From Mesorhizobium sp. M2A.F.Ca.ET.046.03.2.1 (GTDB lineage Bacteria > Pseudomonadota > Alphaproteobacteria > Rhizobiales > Rhizobiaceae), in contig NZ_CP034449.1 of NCBI RefSeq assembly GCF_003952425.1, positions 2,914,001-2,978,000 on the forward strand: a DNA stretch of 64,000 nt. The letters run 5' to 3'. Below are positions 18,337-30,677 of this stretch, piece by piece. The notes beneath the pieces were generated by a model. The model was given only the letters and a program-made list of their open reading frames with translations, ran no database searches and was not told the DNA's origin. The first letter of the stretch is position 1. Every line of letters starts with the position of its first letter. The position numbers were made by a program, and so were the translations under genes.

Positions 18337-20348
18337 GGCCATAGCGCGAGCACCAGAAGCAGGATGACGAGGTAGAGGAAGACCAGCGTCAAATAGCGGC
18401 GGATGGTCAGGAACTGCAGGTGGTTCAGCCGCTCTGTGGCGAAATCGATCGCGCCGGTGATCGGCTGGTAGAAGATCTCCCAGGCCACATCGTGCATCTC
18501 CACCTTGAGTCGCGCCGGCTCCAGCGCGCCCGGCGCCGGCATGTCCACCGTCTCGCGCGAGCGGAACGCGAAGCCGTCGAAGACGCGGCGAATGGGCTGC
18601 GCGAAGCTGACGGCCGTGTATTGCGCGGCCGGCACCGCATCCGGGAAGCCGCATCCCCACGCAATGCCCCGGCGCAGCGCATGCGAGGCGAAGCGGTGGA
18701 TGAAGAACGCCGCGAGCGACGCCGAGATGGTGATGAAGACAAAGACCAGCAGGCCGTTATAGGAGCTGCGGCTCTCGGCGATCGGCACGATCGACAGCCA
18801 GGGCTGCGCCATCTGAACCGGCATGCGCTCGCCGACGAGCGGAAGCGTCACCGTCGACAGGCTGTCGATGACGAAGCCTGGCAGGATGCCGGCGAGCAGG
18901 CAGAAGGCGGCAAGCACGGCCATCGCCGCCAGCGACCACCGATCGACTTCGTGCGCGCGTTCCACCGCCGCCGACCGCCCCCGGCCAAGGAAGGTGATGC
19001 CGAATGCCTTGACGAAGCAGGCCGCGGCAAGTGCGGCCGACAGCGCCAGCATGCCGCCGACCGCGGGCACGATGACCTTCAGCCCCCATTGCGGCAGCTC
19101 GGGGCTGCGCAATATGGCCTGGAAGACCAGCCATTCGGAGGCAAAGCCGTTGAAGGGCGGCAGCGCCGAGATCGAGACGCAGCCGATGAGGAAGACAAAG
19201 CTGGTCACCGGCAGGCGATGGATGAGGCCGCCCAGCTTCTCCATGTCGCGTTCGCCGGTTGCTGTCAGCACGGCGCCGGCGCCGAAGAACAGCAGACTCT
19301 TGAAGAAGGAATGGTTCAGCACGTGGAAGAGCGCCGCGGTGAAGGCCAGCGCGGCCGCCGACGGCATGCCGTTTGCCTTGAAGGCCAGCGCAAGGCCGAG
19401 GCTGGCGAAGATGACGCCGATATTCTCGATGGTGGAGTAGGCGAGCAGCCGCTTCAGGTCCTTTTCCATCAGCGCGTGCAGGATGCCCAGCACCGCCGTC
19501 ACGCCGCCGATGAGAAGCACCGCGACGCCGGACCACCATGCCGGCTCGCCAAGCAGGTCGAACACCACGCGGACGAAGCCATAGATGGCGACCTTCGTCA
19601 TGATGCCGCTCATCAGCGCCGAGACGTGGCTGGGTGCCGCCGGATGGGCAAGCGGCAGCCAGGCATGCAGCGGCACGAGGCCGGCCTTGGAGCCGGCGCC
19701 AAGCAGCATGAGAACCAGCACCGCGCCGGCGACGAACGGGCCGGGATGCGCCGTCCGCATCGCGTCGAACGCATAGGTTCCCGCCGGCCCGGCCAACAGG
19801 CCGAAGGCAAGCAGCAGCGCCATCGTGCCGAAGCTTGCCATCACCAGGTAGATGTAGCCGGCCCGCCGGTTGGCCTCGTCGCGGTGATGCGCCATGACCA
19901 GCGCCCAGGAGGCGAGCGACATGAATTCCCAGGACAACAGGAAGCTGAAGGCGTCGTTTGCCAGCACCACGAGGTTCATGCCGGCAAGGAAGGCGGGATA
20001 GAATGGCAGCACCCGATGCGGCTGGGATTCATGCCGGCCGTAGCCGAGGCCGTAGAGACTGGTGATCGTGCCGCCCAAATTGACGACGACGAGAAAGAAC
20101 GCCGACAGGCCGTCGAGGCGGAACCGGGCGCCGGTCCAGGGCAGGCCGAGCGGCAAGGTGGCGGAGGCCTCGCCGGGGTTGCCGGCAAGATGGCCGGCAG
20201 CAGTCGCGAGCAGCACGGCTGAAATGACAAGTGTCGCGCCATAGACCAGGCGCGTCGCGGCGGCGAGCCGGCTGGCGGCCGCGGCCATTATGGCCGTTGC
20301 CAAAAACGCGGCAGGACCGCACAGCAGAAGGGCGACGGTCGAATTCAC
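18333..20348 (-). CDS. hyfB: Hydrogenase-4-like antiporter subunit HyfB (NuoL family)
   Basis: A 671-aa NuoL/Mrp-type antiporter-like subunit with about sixteen hydrophobic segments. Conserved features are the TM5 glutamate in LLSWEFMSLASW and GSKAGLVPLHAWLPLAHPAAP with the TM7 lysine. The GTG start overlaps the upstream HTH gene stop as GTGA. It is the distal proton-pumping module. With HyfF this gives two antiporter-like subunits, as in hydrogenase-4-type complexes. Confidence 0.9.
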   Translation of the reverse strand: MNSTVALLLCGPAAFLATAIMAAAASRLAAATRLVYGATLVISAVLLATAAGHLAGNPGEASATLPLGLPWTGARFRLDGLSAFFLVVVNLGGTITSLYGLGYGRHESQPHRVLPFYPAFLAGMNLVVLANDAFSFLLSWEFMSLASWALVMAHHRDEANRRAGYIYLVMASFGTMALLLAFGLLAGPAGTYAFDAMRTAHPGPFVAGAVLVLMLLGAGSKAGLVPLHAWLPLAHPAAPSHVSALMSGIMTKVAIYGFVRVVFDLLGEPAWWSGVAVLLIGGVTAVLGILHALMEKDLKRLLAYSTIENIGVIFASLGLALAFKANGMPSAAALAFTAALFHVLNHSFFKSLLFFGAGAVLTATGERDMEKLGGLIHRLPVTSFVFLIGCVSISALPPFNGFASEWLVFQAILRSPELPQWGLKVIVPAVGGMLALSAALAAACFVKAFGITFLGRGRSAAVERAHEVDRWSLAAMAVLAAFCLLAGILPGFVIDSLSTVTLPLVGERMPVQMAQPWLSIVPIAESRSSYNGLLVFVFITISASLAAFFIHRFASHALRRGIAWGCGFPDAVPAAQYTAVSFAQPIRRVFDGFAFRSRETVDMPAPGALEPARLKVEMHDVAWEIFYQPITGAIDFATERLNHLQFLTIRRYLTLVFLYLVILLLVLALWP

Positions 20349-20656
20349 GGCTGGCTCCCGCCCGATTCGACCTGGCCGCCATCGGGTTCGGGCGCCTTGG
20401 CGGGATCGAAACCGCTCTTCAGCCGCACCCCGCGCCCGCCGCCTGGGCTCGCCGCGCCTTCCCCGATCAGTTCGATGCCGGAGATCTCGAGCGCCGCGAT
20501 CAGCTTCATCAGCGAATCGACATTGCCCCGGATGATCGAGCCGCTGGCTTCCATGCGCTGGATCGTCGGCACCGATAGGCCGGACAATTCGGCAAGCCGG
20601 CGCTGATCGATGCCGAGCAGCGATCTTGCGGCGCGCAATTGCGGTGCGGTTATCAC
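20345..20656 (-). CDS. Small XRE-type HTH regulator heading the hyf-like operon
   Basis: A 103-aa protein with one XRE/Cro HTH (about residues 5-60: QLRAARSLLGIDQRRLAELSG is the start, then VPTIQRMEASG) and a Gly/Pro-rich tail without clear fold. It is the first gene of the operon, and its stop overlaps the hyfB GTG by 4 bp. A strong palindrome lies just upstream (20736-20750). It is probably the autoregulator of the whole complex; the signal is unknown. Confidence 0.82.
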   Translation of the reverse strand: MITAPQLRAARSLLGIDQRRLAELSGLSVPTIQRMEASGSIIRGNVDSLMKLIAALEISGIELIGEGAASPGGGRGVRLKSGFDPAKAPEPDGGQVESGGSQP

Positions 20657-20715
20657 CGAGGACTCACTCGTTCAGGTTTGAGATATTAGGTCTCGGTGCT
20701 ATAGCCTACATTAAA

Positions 20716-20750
20716 ATGTTCTATCGTCAAGGATTGATGTTTAGAACATC
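20716..20750 (-). promoter_or_regulatory. Operator of the hyf-like operon
   Basis: GATGTT-TAG-AACATC (20736-20750) is a perfect 15-bp palindrome. A further half-site ATGTTCTA at 20716-20723 pairs with TAGAACAT at 20742-20749. On the minus strand a TTGACG -35-like box lies between them. Likely the binding site of the small XRE regulator whose gene begins 60 bp downstream. Confidence 0.65.
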
Positions 20751-20856
20751 TATGTTGATGGCGTGACAGTGTGGGCCGAAGGCGCGGCAGCCCCTGGCCA
20801 GATACGGCACCCATCTATGCAGCCGGCGTCAGAGTGCCGGGATACGGAAGGGCTTC

Positions 20857-21495
20857 TCAGCGCTCCACGGCTGCGTAAGCCAGCGCCAGGATGCATGGGG
20901 AGGTGGCAAAACGGACGGCCAGGCGACGGCCCGGCGAAGTGACCGCCTCGCCCTTTTCGAAATCGATGGCGATGTCCTCGAAACCCAACACGCGACCGTC
21001 GAGCGGGAACGACGCCTTGTAGGCCGCTTCCTTGACCGCGAACAGGATACGGCCGCCCAGCTTCGGATCGAGATCACCCAGGCGATCCTTCGGGGCGGCA
21101 ACCATGGCCCTGAGGTCGTCGGGCAATGGCAAGGCGGGTTCGATGTCGACGCCGACGCTTCGCAGCGCGCCGGATCGCGCGACGACTGCTACGGCCATCG
21201 TGTCGTCATGCGCGATCGAGCCGACAATGCCGGCCGGCCAGATCGGGCTTCCCGATCGGCCGCGCAATATCGCGGGGTTCACGCATCCCAGACGCCGCAG
21301 CAATTCATGCGCGATGTGGCGGCCTGCCCCGGTGGCGGCGCGCGCGCCGGGTTCGCGCGTCGCCATGGAAGCGCTTTCCGCGGGCAGGATATATTGTTCG
21401 TCGCCGGCGAGGATATGACGGCAACCGGCGCTCAGGCCGGGCGGCGCGAGGCCGGCCAATGCCTGCTCGACGGTGTGTCGGATGCTTGCCGACAT
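20857..21495 (-). CDS. 4'-phosphopantetheinyl transferase (EntD/Sfp superfamily)
   Basis: A 212-aa enzyme that transfers phosphopantetheine from CoA to a carrier-protein serine. The Mg-binding and catalytic motifs VGVDIEP (about residue 119) and FAVKEAAYKA (about 163) are intact, and the GSIAHDD segment fits the EntD-like group. ATG 21495 is chosen; an in-frame TTG at 21516 overlapping the acetyltransferase stop is an alternative. It is the third gene after the Pls-like synthetase and an acetyltransferase, so the carrier domain of that synthetase is its evident target. Confidence 0.87.
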   Translation of the reverse strand: MSASIRHTVEQALAGLAPPGLSAGCRHILAGDEQYILPAESASMATREPGARAATGAGRHIAHELLRRLGCVNPAILRGRSGSPIWPAGIVGSIAHDDTMAVAVVARSGALRSVGVDIEPALPLPDDLRAMVAAPKDRLGDLDPKLGGRILFAVKEAAYKASFPLDGRVLGFEDIAIDFEKGEAVTSPGRRLAVRFATSPCILALAYAAVER

Positions 21496-21512
21496 GCCTT
21501 GCGGCCGGGTTT

Positions 21513-21988
21513 TCAACGCTCTATCCGCCCCAGTTCGAGCGTGGCGATCATCTCGTCGTCTTCGTCCAGTCCTTGCTCGACGAAACCGAAGCCGGCGTAA
21601 AGCCGGCGCGCCGCCTCGTTCTCCGGTTCATAGCAGATCGCAACGCGGCGGATGTGGCCGAGCTTCGCGATCTCTTCCAGCGCCTTGCCGACAGCGGCGC
21701 GGCCGAGGCCCCTGCCTTGCTCGCGGCGGTCGATCATGAAGCGATAGATGATCGCTTCGTCATCGTCCTCGGGCGCGCTGTACATGAGGAATCCGACCAC
21801 GCGCCCGGCGAAGACGACGGCGCGAGCGATCGCCTCGTCATCCTGCTTGGCCTCCGCCAGCGATTCGGCGTTGGAGGCGACGTACTCCTGCTGCTCCGGC
21901 AACAGTTCGAGCGCCAGTATCGCCGCCCGGTTGCCCTTGCCGACAGGCTCCAGGGTAACCAGCCGGTCGCTGATGCCGGCGCGGCGCG

Positions 21989-21992
<4 letters not shown>
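21513..21992 (-). CDS. GNAT family N-acetyltransferase (BltD/SpeG-like)
   Basis: A 159-aa acetyl-CoA-dependent transferase. The acetyl-CoA loop is RREQGRGLGRAA (about residues 88-99), followed by NEAARRLYAGFGF near the C-terminus. The acidic EDDDEAII segment resembles diamine/spermidine acetyltransferases. The GTG start overlaps the synthetase stop as GTGA, so the genes are coupled. It may modify amino groups of the synthetase product or substrate, which is inferred only from the neighbourhood. Confidence 0.82.
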
Positions 21993-25507
<3,515 letters not shown>

Positions 25508-25611
25508 CGAATGCTCCGGGCGAAATCAGGCGCTACCATCGCATGGCCGCAGCGGCCGGCTTGCGGGAAACCGACCGGCCTAAGGCGATTGCCTGATACT
25601 GTTCAACCGTC

Positions 25612-26490
25612 TTATGCGATCAGCACGCGTGGCTCGAAGCGGCCGTTGACCGGGATATCGAGCAGGAAGGTCATGCCGGCTTGCGGATCGAGAGCGCGCT
25701 GTTTTTCGTCCTTGCCGCTCCAGGCCGAGGTCACGGCGAGGCGATCGGCTTTCGCGCCGACAAAGGCGGGGCAGGAAGCCTGCGTCACCGGCATGGCGAT
25801 CTCGCGCAGCAGCGTGCCGTCCGGCGCATAGGCCTTCACCGCCTTGCCGCCCCAGACGGCGTTCCACAGCACGCCGTCGCGGTCGACGACCGAACCGTCG
25901 ATATAGCCTTTCGAGGAGCGATGATCGACGAACACCTTCACTTCGCCGGCCGGCAGGCCGGTCGCCGGATCGCAGGCGACGCGCATCAGCAGCCCGGTCG
26001 CTGTGTCGGTGTAGTAGGCAATCGTGCCGTCCAGGGAAAAACAGATCGAGTTCGAGACGGTGATGCCGGAAAACAGCCGGCGCAATTCGCCCTTGAAGAA
26101 CCAGTAGATCGAGCCCGCGCCCTTCTCCTCGCCCTTGCCCATCGTGCCGGTCCACAGCGCGCCGCAGGGATGGACGCGGGAATCGTTGGATCGCGTCACC
26201 GGATTGTCGGCCTCGATCGGCGTGTGCAGCGTCAGCCTGCCGGTTTTCACGTCGCGGACCTGCAGGCCGATCTCGGTGGCGATGAGCTGGCGATCGGCGT
26301 CGATGACGGCGATGGCGCTGGCCATGACGCCGAGGTCATGCACCTTCAGCGCGCCGGCGAGCGGCTTTTCCAGAAGCTTGCCGTTGACGATGTCGAACCA
26401 GAACAGCGTGTCGGTCGCGGGATCGTAGCTCGGGCCTTCGCCGAGCTCGCAGATATGGTCGGAAAAAACCGAAACGCCGTCCATTGTCAT
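25612..26490 (-). CDS. SMP-30/gluconolactonase family lactonase
   Basis: A 292-aa six-bladed beta-propeller predicted to hydrolyse a sugar lactone. Metal and catalytic residues are in GEGPSYD (about residue 18), SNDSRVHPCGALWTGTMG (about 103) and YIDGSVVDRDG (about 196). The start overlaps the aldolase stop as ATGA. In its operon (SDR, DgoK, DgoA) the logical substrate is galactono-1,4-lactone or a related aldonolactone, formed by the SDR sugar dehydrogenase. Confidence 0.87.
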   Translation of the reverse strand: MTMDGVSVFSDHICELGEGPSYDPATDTLFWFDIVNGKLLEKPLAGALKVHDLGVMASAIAVIDADRQLIATEIGLQVRDVKTGRLTLHTPIEADNPVTRSNDSRVHPCGALWTGTMGKGEEKGAGSIYWFFKGELRRLFSGITVSNSICFSLDGTIAYYTDTATGLLMRVACDPATGLPAGEVKVFVDHRSSKGYIDGSVVDRDGVLWNAVWGGKAVKAYAPDGTLLREIAMPVTQASCPAFVGAKADRLAVTSAWSGKDEKQRALDPQAGMTFLLDIPVNGRFEPRVLIA

Positions 26491-27122
26491 CCTCCGAAAG
26501 CTTCATCCCAGGCGGCGACCGCGGCGCTGGCGCGCCGCGCCACGTCCTCAACCGTCGCGCCCGGCTTGTAGAGACTGGATCCAAGACCGAAGACGCTGAC
26601 GCCGACCGCCTTGTAGCCGGCAAAATCCTTGTCGGAGACGCCGCCGACCGCGCCGATCAGCGTCGCTGCCGGCAGCACGGCGCGGATGGCGGCAATGCCG
26701 CTCGCTCCAAGCACGCTCGCCGGGAAGAATTTCAGCGCCGAGGCGCCGAGCCGGATCGCCTGGAAAGCTTCGGTGGGCGTGAACACGCCAGGCATCGTCA
26801 CCATGCCATGATGCATGGCGCGGCCCATGACCTCGGCATCGATGTTGGGGCTGACCAGCAGGCGACCGCCAGCCTTGTGCAAGGCGTCGACGTCCGCAGC
26901 CGTCAGCACCGTGCCGGCGCCGATCAGCGCGGTTTGCGGCAGCGCCTTGACCAGATCGGCGATGGAGACGAACGGCTCCGGCGAATTGAGCGGCACTTCG
27001 ATCGCCTCGATGCCGGCGTAATGGATCGCCTTGCCGATCGCCACCGCCTCGGACGGCTTCAAGCCGCGCAGGATGGCGACAAGGCCTCGCCTGAGCTTCG
27101 GGAAGGGTGCGGTCTGGCTCAT
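26487..27122 (-). CDS. dgoA: 2-dehydro-3-deoxy-6-phosphogalactonate aldolase
   Basis: A 211-aa class I aldolase of the KDPG/KDPGal family that splits 2-dehydro-3-deoxy-6-phosphogalactonate into pyruvate and glyceraldehyde 3-phosphate. The Schiff-base lysine is in ALKFFPAS (about residue 125). EVPLNSPEPF and GAGTVL are the conserved catalytic Glu and phosphate regions; the LNSPEP variant matches DgoA rather than KDPG aldolases. ATG 27122 overlaps the kinase stop as TGATG. Confidence 0.92.
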   Translation of the reverse strand: MSQTAPFPKLRRGLVAILRGLKPSEAVAIGKAIHYAGIEAIEVPLNSPEPFVSIADLVKALPQTALIGAGTVLTAADVDALHKAGGRLLVSPNIDAEVMGRAMHHGMVTMPGVFTPTEAFQAIRLGASALKFFPASVLGASGIAAIRAVLPAATLIGAVGGVSDKDFAGYKAVGVSVFGLGSSLYKPGATVEDVARRASAAVAAWDEAFGG

Positions 27123-28054
27123 CAAGCGCCTCCAATCATGCCGTTCTCGCGCGCGGCCTCGACGAGGCCGGCGCGCACCGCTTCATCGGCGTCGACGGTG
27201 CGGAAGGCAAGGCCGGCAAAGCCGAGCGCCGCGCCATAAAGCGTGGCCAGCGCGCCCGAGGCGACCAGCACCACCGGCGCTTCGCCGGCGCCATAGCGGC
27301 GCCTCGCCGAGGCGATCTCGCCGCCGATCAGCAGTCCGGACAGGCATGCCGCCGCGTCGGCGGGCTTCAAATCCTGCAGAAGCCCGGCGGCGCGGATAGC
27401 GAACAGCTTCGAGGTCACGTCGCCGCCCTCGCCCAGGGCCCGCTCGCACCATTGCCGGAAGAACGGGCTGTCGGCGGCGACCGGAGCGGGATGCTCGCCC
27501 AGCGAATGTTTCAGGATCGAGTGCGTAGCCAAGACGGAAAACAATTCGCCGGTCGGCCAGGTGCCGAAGCCTCCGACGGCGCAGTGCTCGACCGCGACCC
27601 ATTTCGAATGGGTGCCGGGCATGCAGACGAGATGCCTTCCCTTTGCCGGCAAACCGGCGCCGGCAAGCTGGGTCTCTTCGCCGCGCATGACATCCGGCGC
27701 GTCGGCCAGCCGCTGCGCGAGGCCGGGCACGATGCGGATGTCGCGGCGCGAGCCCTCGATGCGCGCGGCGCCGCGCAGAATCGCGCCGATCGGCGCCGGC
27801 ACGGTGAGATAGGGCGCCTCGATCCAGCCCTGCCGCGAGCCGGCCATGCCGCAGATGACGACCGGCAGCGCCTCCGACGCGCCCATGGCTGCCAGATGGC
27901 CTTCCAGCACCTTGGCAAAACCTTTTTCGCGAGCGGTGATCAGCCCGTCGTCGCCGCGCCGCTCGGCAAGCACGTTGCCGGTATTGTCGAGCAGCCAGGC
28001 CCGCAGCCTGGTCGTGCCCCAGTCGAGCGCGGCGACTGCCGGTGTCGCGCTCAC
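27122..28054 (-). CDS. dgoK: 2-dehydro-3-deoxygalactonokinase
   Basis: A 310-aa sugar kinase that phosphorylates 2-dehydro-3-deoxygalactonate at O6 with ATP. The family segments ALDWGTTRLRAWL (phosphate 1), VICGMAGSRQGW and CMPGTHSKWV are clear. The GTG start overlaps the upstream SDR stop as GTGA; a longer frame through the SDR gene is a shadow. It feeds the aldolase encoded next. Confidence 0.93.
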   Translation of the reverse strand: MSATPAVAALDWGTTRLRAWLLDNTGNVLAERRGDDGLITAREKGFAKVLEGHLAAMGASEALPVVICGMAGSRQGWIEAPYLTVPAPIGAILRGAARIEGSRRDIRIVPGLAQRLADAPDVMRGEETQLAGAGLPAKGRHLVCMPGTHSKWVAVEHCAVGGFGTWPTGELFSVLATHSILKHSLGEHPAPVAADSPFFRQWCERALGEGGDVTSKLFAIRAAGLLQDLKPADAAACLSGLLIGGEIASARRRYGAGEAPVVLVASGALATLYGAALGFAGLAFRTVDADEAVRAGLVEAARENGMIGGA

Positions 28055-28818
28055 AGGAAGCCTCCGTCGACGATCAGCATCTGGGCGGTCAGCATGCGCG
28101 AGGCGTCGGATGCCAGGAATAGCACCGTGCCGACCATGTCGTCGGGCTGCATCACGTCCTTGATGCATTGCTTGGCGACATGGGCGGCGAGGCCCTCGTC
28201 GGTGACCCAGAGCTCGCGCTGGCGCTCGGTGATGACCCAGCCTGGCGCCACCGCGTTGACGCGGATGCGGTCGGCGCCGAGCTTGCCGGCGAGGCCTTTC
28301 GTCAGGCCGAGTATGCCCGCCTTGGCCGCGGTGTAGGCCGGCATGTCGGGATGGTTGATCAGATAGGAGGTGGAGGTGAAGTTGATGATCGAGCCGCCGC
28401 CGGCGCGTTTCATGCCGGGCGCCACGGCCTGCGCAGTGAAGAAATGCGGCCGCAGGTTGATGGCGAGATTGTTGTCCCAGAACTCGACCGTGACGTTTTC
28501 CACGGCGTGGCGATCGTCGAGCGCGGCGTTGTTGACCAAAACGGTCACGTCGCCATGCGCTTCGGCCGCCTTGGCCGCGGCGGCGCGCAGCGCCGCGATG
28601 TCGCGCAGGTCGGCCTTGAGATAGAGCGGGCGGCGGCCGAGCTCCTTCTCCAGCCGGTCGGCGAGGGCCGTGCTTGGCCTCTCGGCGATGTCGATGAAGG
28701 CGACTTTCGCGTTCTGCCGCATGAAACCTTCGGTCAGCGCCGCGCCGATGCCGGAGCCGCCGCCGGTGATCAGCACCGAGGCGCCGTCGAGGTCGGCAAA
28801 GCGTGCCGATGGCATCAT
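28051..28818 (-). CDS. SDR family sugar dehydrogenase (first gene of the galactose operon)
   Basis: A 255-aa classical SDR: TGGGSGIG cofactor loop, NNAA variant of NNAG, catalytic YTAAK with upstream Ser in NFTSTS. An acidic residue after beta-2 (FIDIAE) suggests NAD. Within this operon it is likely the aldose 1-dehydrogenase producing galactonolactone for the SMP-30 lactonase. GGGAGAAGA precedes the ATG. The galactonate dehydratase (dgoD) expected between lactonase and kinase is not in the cluster. Confidence 0.83.
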   Translation of the reverse strand: MMPSARFADLDGASVLITGGGSGIGAALTEGFMRQNAKVAFIDIAERPSTALADRLEKELGRRPLYLKADLRDIAALRAAAAKAAEAHGDVTVLVNNAALDDRHAVENVTVEFWDNNLAINLRPHFFTAQAVAPGMKRAGGGSIINFTSTSYLINHPDMPAYTAAKAGILGLTKGLAGKLGADRIRVNAVAPGWVITERQRELWVTDEGLAAHVAKQCIKDVMQPDDMVGTVLFLASDASRMLTAQMLIVDGGFL

Positions 28819-28920
28819 GATTTCTTCTCCCTTTGGCCGGCGCGCATCCTAGCCACGCCGGGCCGGGGGGCAAGGGCGAAAAGGCGGATTCGGCAGCTTA
28901 TGTCCGACAAATGCGGCACT

Positions 28921-29047
28921 CCCCCTCACCCAGCCTCCGCTTCGCTCGGCTGACCTCTCCCCGAGGGGAGAGGAGATTGCCGGCGTCGACGCCAGTCTCT
29001 TCTCCCCGATGGGGAGAAGGTGGCCGCGAAGCGGCCGGATGAGGGGG
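28921..29047. repeat. Rhizobial palindromic repeat element (about 127 bp)
   Basis: The element begins CCCCCTCA and ends TGAGGGGG (perfect 8-bp inverted ends, 28921-28928 and 29040-29047). Inside are three hairpins: CTCTCCCCGAGGGGAG near 28957, CTTCTCCCCGATGGGGAGAAG (split, 28999-29020) and GGCCGCGAAGCGGCC (29022-29036). This type of mosaic palindrome is common in intergenic DNA of Rhizobiales. A partial relative is at 56734. Confidence 0.8.
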
Positions 29048-29081
29048 CTAGCGCCGCCCTATGCGATTCCCAAAGCTGTTG

Positions 29082-30434
29082 TCAGATTGCCTTGGCATGC
29101 AGCGCGCCGCGATAGGAATCGCGCAGATAGCCGAGCGTGGCGTCGGCATCGGCCGGCTTGCCGAACAGATAGCCCTGGCCGCCGGCGCAGCCGAACTGGA
29201 CGAGGCGGTCGGCCTGCGCCTCGTCCTCGATGCCTTCGGCGACGACATCCATGCCGAGCCCCTCGCACATGGCCAGGATCGCTCGGATGATGTGCTCCGA
29301 GGGCCGGTCGTCGAGAATGGAGGAGACGAAGGCGCGGTCGATCTTGAGCTTATCGAAATGGAACTCGCGCAGGCGGCCGAGCGAGGACTGGCCGGTGCCG
29401 AAATCGTCGAGCGAGACGCGGATGCCGACGCGGCGCAGGTCCTCGACGATCTTCTCGGCCGAGGCCGGATCGTTCATCAGGCCGGTCTCGGTGATCTCGA
29501 TCTCCAGGCGGCGCGGGTCGAAGCCGGTGCGCTCGAGGATGGCCAGGATATGCAGGCCGGTGTTCTGGTCGACAAGCTGCGAGGGCGACAGGTTGAAGGA
29601 CAGGAACAGATCCTTGGGCCAGCTGCGAGCCGCTTCCGTCGCCTTGCGCAGCACCAGCTGCGACAGCGGACCGATGATGCCGCGTTCTTCGGCGATCGGG
29701 ATGAAGACGGATGGCGGCACGACGCCGAGGTCGCGGTCGGTCCAGCGCGCCAGGGTCTCGAAGCCGATGGTGCGGCGGCTGTTCAAATCGACGATGGGCT
29801 GGAAATGCGGCTCCACCTCGCCGGCCGAGACGGCGCGGCGCAGCGCCTGCTCGATGCGGGTAACGCGCTTGGCCGCCTCCTCCATCTCGCGCGTGTAGAC
29901 GACGACGCGGCCGCGGCCCGAGCGCTTGGCGTGATAAAGCGCGGTCTCGGCCTTGTTGATCAGGATCTCGGTGGTCTCGTCGCCGGAATAGAAGAGCGAG
30001 CAGCCGACCGAGGCCGAGAGCCTCGCGGTGCGCTCGCCGACGTCATAGGGCGCCGACAATATCTCGATCAGCATGCGCGACTTCTCGGCCGCCTGCTCCT
30101 CGGAGAACACCATCGGGTAGAGATAGGCGAACTCGTCGGCGCCGATTCGGCAGACGGTGGAATAGCCATCCATCGAGGCGCGCAGGCGCATCGCCACTTG
30201 GATCAGGATGTCGTCGCCGGCCTTGTGGCCGAACAGGTCGTTGATCGGCTTGAAGCCGTCGAGGTCGAGGATGCCGACGGTGAAGGGCGCGGGATCGTCG
30301 GCGCGGTCGCTGATCAGGCGATCGACCTTGTCGAAGAAGCGACGATGGTTGCCGAGCCCGGTCAACGAATCCGTGAAGGCCAGATCCGTGTTTTCCTTGC
30401 CTGGCTGACCGGTGCCAAACGTCGTTTGCATCAT
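29082..30434 (-). CDS. GGDEF-EAL cyclic-di-GMP signalling protein
   Basis: A 450-aa cytosolic protein with a GGDEF domain (about 20-180) and an EAL domain (about 195-445), and no sensor or membrane segment. The active-site motif reads GADEF instead of GGDEF, so cyclase activity may be weak or lost. The EAL domain keeps most catalytic motifs (ETL in place of EAL, ITETGLM, DDFGTG, KIDRAFV, EGIE) and is probably an active phosphodiesterase. The frame begins only a few residues before the GGDEF domain, so regulation must come from partners or expression. Monocistronic. Confidence 0.9.
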   Translation of the reverse strand: MMQTTFGTGQPGKENTDLAFTDSLTGLGNHRRFFDKVDRLISDRADDPAPFTVGILDLDGFKPINDLFGHKAGDDILIQVAMRLRASMDGYSTVCRIGADEFAYLYPMVFSEEQAAEKSRMLIEILSAPYDVGERTARLSASVGCSLFYSGDETTEILINKAETALYHAKRSGRGRVVVYTREMEEAAKRVTRIEQALRRAVSAGEVEPHFQPIVDLNSRRTIGFETLARWTDRDLGVVPPSVFIPIAEERGIIGPLSQLVLRKATEAARSWPKDLFLSFNLSPSQLVDQNTGLHILAILERTGFDPRRLEIEITETGLMNDPASAEKIVEDLRRVGIRVSLDDFGTGQSSLGRLREFHFDKLKIDRAFVSSILDDRPSEHIIRAILAMCEGLGMDVVAEGIEDEAQADRLVQFGCAGGQGYLFGKPADADATLGYLRDSYRGALHAKAI

Positions 30435-30496
30435 GTCCCTGTTCTGATGTCGGTATTTCTCATCAGACTGGCACCAAAGCGTTTAGGAAAAGTATC

Positions 30497-30512
30497 GGAA
30501 AATCGATTTTCC
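30497..30512. other. 16-bp perfect palindrome upstream of the GGDEF-EAL gene
   Basis: GGAAAATCGATTTTCC is a perfect palindrome 63 bp before the GGDEF-EAL start codon, in a 243-bp gap without other genes. It could be a regulator site for that gene or part of a small repeat. No RNA-type tail follows. Confidence 0.45.
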
Positions 30513-30677
30513 TTCGTCCAGGAGTTGCTTGCGCCGCCGGCAACGGTTCAGCCTTGGACAAGGACTTCCGATCCGCTCCAAAATATTCTTTCATTCGAAA
30601 CTTCTAATATAGATGTCGAATACTCTTTCCAGATTCGCTTCCGGCCGTGCGATCGCGCCCGCCGCTTGCGCTTTCCT

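Noticed and set aside
13192..20348. Genuine hydrogenase-4 / formate hydrogenlyase
   Set aside because: The large subunit has neither Cys pair for the Ni-Fe centre, and no formate dehydrogenase or maturation genes are present.
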